Below are positions 23,154 to 26,373 of a stretch of DNA of 26,373 nucleotides, piece by piece. This DNA is from Nitrospinota bacterium (GTDB lineage Bacteria > Nitrospinota > Nitrospinia > Nitrospinales > VA-1): NCBI GenBank assembly GCA_022567815.1, contig JADFGI010000002.1, positions 1 to 26,373 of the forward strand, read 5' to 3'. How positions within the stretch are numbered: position 1 is the stretch's first letter; each line of letters begins with the position of its first letter. A program made the position numbers and the translations under genes. The notes under the pieces were generated by a model. That model was not told the origin of the DNA and ran no database searches. It saw nothing but the letters and a program-made list of their open reading frames with translations.

Positions 23154-24370
23154 GAGCCTGCCGCTGGGTTGTTGAGAGCGAGTTCGGGTTTCTTAGGATG
23201 GGTATTATCTTTAATAAAAGAAATGATCTCCCGCGTCATGTTTTCCTCCGTCGCTACCTTGGATTTGGCATATTTCACCAGATCGGTGCGTTCGAGGATG
23301 AAATAAATCTTTTCGCTGTTCCCTGTATTCAGTGATGATGAGCGTGTGAGGAAGGTTTTGATTTCCTCCGTTGTCCAATCCAGCGCCGGGAATTTAAATT
23401 GGGCTCCAAGGTAACGACGGAATATTTCCGACAGTTGAAAATAATATTCTCGGATGAGGCCTTTTCCCAGCAATCCTTTAGCCTGCAAAATTTCCAATTC
23501 CCGCAAGGCAGTTTCTTGTGGAGACAAGTGCTCCGGTTTGAGTGTGGACTCCGTCAATTCGTTCCTCCTTCGTTTGAGATAAAGGAAAATTCCCAAGGCG
23601 ATGACCAGAACGGCCGTCAACAATGCAAGAACGATGGGACGCCAATCCCTGTCAATGTTTTCCAAAGGTTTAATGTCGCGGATGTCCGTAGGTTCGCCTT
23701 GAAGGTGCAGGATAGACTGTATTGCCAGTTGGGCTTTTGGAGAGGAAACCTGACCTGGAATTATTTTGCCTTTATTGTCAGTCCCGGAAACGAGAAAAGG
23801 GATTGTGAGGGCAGGAAAGTCGTAAGTTCCCACAAGGTCGGCCCGCAAACGGAACCAGAATTCCTGTTGCAACTGAGTATTTTTTCGGGGAAGTACCCTG
23901 GTTCCCTGATCGACCGCTTCCAATCCTTCCGGTGGCACAAATATTGGCGGGGAGGGTTTGATAGTGGAATCATGGCGTACCCGGATGGAGTAGGTAATCA
24001 GGTCGCCCACAGTAGCCAGAATAGGCGAAATATCCACCTCCACCGAAATTGGCGAATGTGTCTCCGCTGTGGACCCTTGGGCAAATCCCGGAAGGGAAAC
24101 AAAATTCAACGCCATAAAAAGGAGCCCGGCTGAAAACCATCTGGCCCCGCCACGCGGGGAGGAAAAGTGGGGCTGACCTTGGCTACACTCACGAGCCCCT
24201 AAGAAGAAATGACGGGATGAAAATTCAGCACGATGCAGGATACGGTCAGCCATTAATTCATCGAAAGTGAGTATTGGGTCCAGCGTCACGCTGGCTGTCG
24301 CTTCTCGCGATGACATAACTCCTCGCCCATTGGGACGGGATTTTTCATTTGATGCGAAATTCATTTTCAA
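23150..24370 (-). CDS. BatD-like/DUF4381 membrane protein with repeat-derived N-terminal extension
   Basis: The 406-residue frame begins with TTG at 24370, which overlaps the previous stop (TTGA); an ATG at 24364 is equally close. Residues about 20-75 are encoded by a copy of the composite repeat, and only then comes a signal peptide (about 77-98, ending GFAQG). After it comes a BatD-like Ig segment (VEVDISPILATVGDLITYSI, QFWFRLRADLV-like QEFWFRLRADLVGTYDF). A membrane helix lies at about 248-264, followed by a DUF4381-type tail (LSPQETALRELEILQAKGLL, REYYFQLSEIFRRYLGAQF). No ATG or GTG sits immediately before the signal. It is an envelope component of the Bat operon with a probably modified export signal. 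Confidence 0.8.
   Translation of the reverse strand: MKMNFASNEKSRPNGRGVMSSREATASVTLDPILTFDELMADRILHRAEFSSRHFFLGARECSQGQPHFSSPRGGARWFSAGLLFMALNFVSLPGFAQGSTAETHSPISVEVDISPILATVGDLITYSIRVRHDSTIKPSPPIFVPPEGLEAVDQGTRVLPRKNTQLQQEFWFRLRADLVGTYDFPALTIPFLVSGTDNKGKIIPGQVSSPKAQLAIQSILHLQGEPTDIRDIKPLENIDRDWRPIVLALLTAVLVIALGIFLYLKRRRNELTESTLKPEHLSPQETALRELEILQAKGLLGKGLIREYYFQLSEIFRRYLGAQFKFPALDWTTEEIKTFLTRSSSLNTGNSEKIYFILERTDLVKYAKSKVATEENMTREIISFIKDNTHPKKPELALNNPAAGS
24141..24295. repeat. Composite hairpin repeat, copy B, inside a coding frame
   Basis: CCCCGC-CAC-GCGGGG (24145-24159), GAGGAAAAG, CTCACGAGCCCC (24188-24199) and CCAGCG-TCA-CGCTGG (24280-24294) occur in the same order as in copy A. The element is read through in frame by the BatD-like/DUF4381 gene. 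Confidence 0.78.
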
Positions 24371-24807
24371 GGTTGTCCCGATTTGACCTCTTTGAGACAG
24401 GTGGCTATTTGAGATCCCAGAATTTCTTTGTCGGCGGGGTCGGGTCCTGCAACCTGCGCTTGATAAAACCAGAACAGAGCTTCGCTACAATTACCAAGTT
24501 TAATATAAAGCTCCCCAAGAGTTTGCGAAACCAGGGCCCGGGTTTTTAAATCGACGTCCTCATGTTCAAGGAATTTTGTGTACTGGGCAACGGCCTGTTT
24601 CTTGAGTCCGGCCTCTGTTAGCTTGTCACCTACTATTTTCAAATGCAGAGCCCAGGGTTTCTCTTTGGATGATGAAGTAACCTTGCCCACCACTTTGAAC
24701 AAAAAAACGGCGAAAGTCACTGCCGTAATGACTGTCAGAACGACCACAAAAATTTTTATGCCAGTGCCGACTCCATCATTCGTTTTGTTAAATTGTGGGG
24801 AGTTCAT
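24367..24807 (-). CDS. Small membrane-anchored TPR-like protein of the Bat operon
   Basis: The 146-residue protein has one membrane helix at about 18-40 (IKIFVVVLTVITAVTFAVFL). A helical region follows with TPR-like spacing (LHLKIVGDKLTEAGLKKQAVAQYTKFL, then ALVSQTLGELYIKLGNCSEALFWFYQAQ). No other domain is recognised. It overlaps DUF58 upstream by 4 nt and the BatD-like/DUF4381 gene downstream by 3 nt, so it is certainly expressed with them. It probably serves as an adaptor in the membrane complex, by inference from context only. Confidence 0.75.
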   Translation of the reverse strand: MNSPQFNKTNDGVGTGIKIFVVVLTVITAVTFAVFLFKVVGKVTSSSKEKPWALHLKIVGDKLTEAGLKKQAVAQYTKFLEHEDVDLKTRALVSQTLGELYIKLGNCSEALFWFYQAQVAGPDPADKEILGSQIATCLKEVKSGQP

Positions 24808-25754
24808 ATTCCGCGCCTTTTTTCTCTGACTTTAAAATACCGGATGATTGGCTCGACAAGAGGCCGGTCCGTGCGTATTTCAATGATGTCGATGCCAATA
24901 GAATTAAAGAACGTTTTCATTTTTAAAAATTCCTTTTTACAAAGTTGCGAGAATTGTTTGACCATGCCCCGGTCGGCTGTATCGATCAAGATAGATTCGC
25001 CGGTTTCCGCGTCTTGCAGGTGGGCCAGGCCCACATTTGGGAGATCCCATTCACGCGGATCGACGACCCTTAAAGCAATGATGTCATGTTTCTGTTTGGC
25101 CAGTTTCAGGGTGTTCTCGTAACCCTTTGCCTGAAAATCCGATATCAAAAAGGTAACGGTTTTACGTTTCTGGATATTTATCAAATATTCCAACGGAAGA
25201 TTCAGGTTGGTGCCTTTCCCTTCCGGATTAAAATCCAATATGGTGCGGATGATATTCCATACATGGGCTTTGCCTTTTTTGGGCGGAATATAATGTTCGA
25301 TTATATCCGAGAATACGATCAGGCCTATTTTATCGTTATTTTTGATTGCCGCGAAAGCCAGGATGGAGGCGATTTCAGCGGCGACCTCGTTTTTCAGCTT
25401 TCCAACAGATCCAAATTCACCCGATGAGCTGACATCGACCAAAAGCATCGACGTCAATTCCCGTTCCTCCTTGAACTCTTTGATATAAGGTTGGCCCATA
25501 CGGGCCGTGACGTTCCATTCGATCAAACGAATGTCGTCACCCGGCTGATATTCCCGGACCTCGCTGAACTCCATGCCCCTTCCCTTGAAGGCCGAAACAT
25601 ACTCACCGGTCATGAGGTCATTGGCCAGATAATTGGTCTTGACCTGAATGGCCCGGACTTTTTGGAGCAATTCGGGGGAAACCTGGTTTTCCGGGACGAC
25701 TGGAGTAGGCGGGCGGAACCAATCCAGAAAATTTGTGACCCAATTCAAACTCAT
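24804..25754 (-). CDS. DUF58 domain protein of the Bat operon
   Basis: The 316-residue protein has no membrane helix and carries the DUF58 signature REYQPGDDIRLIEWNVTARM followed by GQPYIKEFKEERE (about 67-99). A VWA-like strand ends LLVDVSSSG, with Asp107 at the metal-site position. DUF58 proteins accompany MoxR ATPases and VWA proteins in MoxR/Bat operons and probably act as cytoplasmic partners. Its ATG overlaps the stop of the ParE-like gene (25751-25754). The expected upstream moxR is missing from the window, its place being taken by a toxin gene and a repeat. Confidence 0.88.
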   Translation of the reverse strand: MSLNWVTNFLDWFRPPTPVVPENQVSPELLQKVRAIQVKTNYLANDLMTGEYVSAFKGRGMEFSEVREYQPGDDIRLIEWNVTARMGQPYIKEFKEERELTSMLLVDVSSSGEFGSVGKLKNEVAAEIASILAFAAIKNNDKIGLIVFSDIIEHYIPPKKGKAHVWNIIRTILDFNPEGKGTNLNLPLEYLINIQKRKTVTFLISDFQAKGYENTLKLAKQKHDIIALRVVDPREWDLPNVGLAHLQDAETGESILIDTADRGMVKQFSQLCKKEFLKMKTFFNSIGIDIIEIRTDRPLVEPIIRYFKVREKRRGI

Positions 25755-26101
25755 TTATGAAACTGCTTTTTCAAAAAGGTAATTTCGGAGATAAAAGAGG
25801 GACCAAGGTTTTCAATAATACTTTCAATTTTGCGCATTTGATGCAACAGGGTCAGGATAATAATTCCTTCAGGCAAGGTGTCGTAAATGACAAAGTGTTT
25901 TCGCGCGGGATACATGAGGAAAGGACCGGATCGTTTTCTTCTCAGTTTGCCAAGTTCAGGATTCTTTGCAACCAGCTCAAAAACCCCGTAAACGGTTTCA
26001 AGATATTCATCAGCAACCCTCTCACCCCATTTTTCAACGGAGTGGCCATAAATATCCTGTAAATCAAGGGCCGCGCGACGGGTAATAAAATAATCCGCCA
26101 T
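25751..26101 (-). CDS. RelE/ParE-superfamily toxin-like protein
   Basis: Using the ATG at 26101 gives 116 residues; a longer frame to 26206 adds a segment with no family match. The start MADYFITRRAALDLQDIYGHS is the ParE opening (Y/F-xTxxAxxDLxxI). It continues KWGERVADEYLETVYGVF, NPELGKLRRKRS and FLMYPARKHFVIYDTL, then TLLHQMRKIESII, matching the usual end with LHxxRD (Asp replaced). About 20 residues follow the toxin fold. Known relatives inhibit gyrase (ParE) or cut mRNA (RelE). No antitoxin frame is visible upstream in the remaining 272 bases, and the stop overlaps the DUF58 start (ATGA), tying it to the Bat operon. Confidence 0.78.
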   Translation of the reverse strand: MADYFITRRAALDLQDIYGHSVEKWGERVADEYLETVYGVFELVAKNPELGKLRRKRSGPFLMYPARKHFVIYDTLPEGIIILTLLHQMRKIESIIENLGPSFISEITFLKKQFHK

Positions 26102-26207
26102 CGATTCCCACCAGTGGGTTTCATACCCCGTAGCTACTAGCCGTAGGGGCACCAGGCAATTATCGTTTGCCTTGATAATGTTTACCGGCAAAGAAAGATG
26201 TTTCAAT

Positions 26208-26373
26208 TCGGGTCCAGCGTCACGCCCGCTACGCGGGAGGATAAGTTTAAGGCTCCGTTCGCTTTACCCCTACGGGGCATGAAGGCAAAGGTCGAATATC
26301 ACACGCTCACGAGCCCCGAAAAACCTTAAATCCGTCGCATGAGAATATTGGGTCCAGCCCCCAGGCTGGCCGC
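26208..26373. repeat. Composite hairpin repeat, copy C, running to window edge
   Basis: GGGTCCAGCGTCACGC (26210-26225), CCCGC-TAC-GCGGG (26225-26237), CCCC-TAC-GGGG (26267-26277), CTCACGAGCCCC (26306-26317) and GGGTCC plus CCAGCC/GGCTGG (26350-26369) lie in the same orientation as copies A and B. It fills the region upstream of the ParE-like gene and leaves no room for an antitoxin or moxR within the window. Confidence 0.78.

Noticed and set aside
23399..24133. 244-codon plus-strand frame
   Set aside because: It lies wholly opposite the BatD-like/DUF4381 gene, has no recognisable domain, and is rich in residues expected from an antisense frame.
26102..26206. 35-residue N-terminal extension of the ParE-like frame, or a possible antitoxin remnant
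   Set aside because: It does not resemble the ParE start or any antitoxin; the ATG at 26101 begins the conserved fold.

Overview
This is a gene-dense stretch of a Gram-negative bacterial chromosome. The signs are a lipoprotein signal, OmpA-type peptidoglycan-binding domains, an AmpG permease, a class I adenylate cyclase and a Bat (Bacteroides aerotolerance-type) operon. Placement is inference only: a Nitrospinota- or Desulfobacterota-like lineage fits, but no rRNA or other decisive marker is present. I see no tRNA, rRNA, CRISPR array or transposase.

Layout. (1) 1-858 (+): 3' part of a SIR2-like protein cut by the window edge. (2) 876-2974: a divergent pair, an exported beta-propeller protein (-) and a SUMF1-fold lipoprotein lacking the FGE cysteines (+). 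(3) 3000-3347 (-): a DUF2784 membrane protein, then a repeat-rich gap. (4) 3725-9230 (-): a four-gene cluster read from 9230 downwards: a MotB-like stator protein with a very long N-terminal coiled coil, a class I adenylate cyclase, a MotA-like channel protein and a pentapeptide-repeat protein. A good sigma70-type promoter lies at 9335-9364. (5) 9542-12808 (+): AmpG-like permease, YqiA-like esterase, stand-alone HD hydrolase of the (p)ppGpp-hydrolase type and OmpR-type response regulator, probably one operon, ending in a hairpin terminator. (6) 13129-14292 (+): an XRE regulator and a receiver-domain protein with a short tail. (7) 14303-26101 (-): a Bat region read from 26101 downwards: ParE-like toxin, DUF58, small TM/TPR protein, BatD-like/DUF4381 protein, two VWA proteins (BatA, BatB), a Bax-inhibitor-1 family protein, BatC (TPR), BatD, BatE, and an FdhF/YdeP-type molybdopterin oxidoreductase. 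The usual MoxR ATPase is not in the window.

How it fits together. In the Bat region, DUF58, BatA and BatB carry VWA-type (metal-binding) folds, and BatC/BatE carry TPRs. The family is thought to act as an envelope complex in stress tolerance, usually with a MoxR chaperone. In region 4 the two stator halves are not adjacent: the cyclase gene lies between them with only 8 nt before motA. This suggests co-expression of an ion-driven envelope machine and a cAMP source, with no flagellar gene nearby.

Two families of hairpin repeats are scattered through the window. One is a composite element (stem-loops plus CTCACGAGCCCC and GGGTCCAGC motifs). In two places it has entered open reading frames in frame, just upstream of the signal peptides of BatC and the BatD-like/DUF4381 protein. 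The strongest candidates for something undescribed are the coiled-coil MotB/adenylate cyclase/MotA/pentapeptide cluster and the repeat-extended, toxin-led Bat operon.
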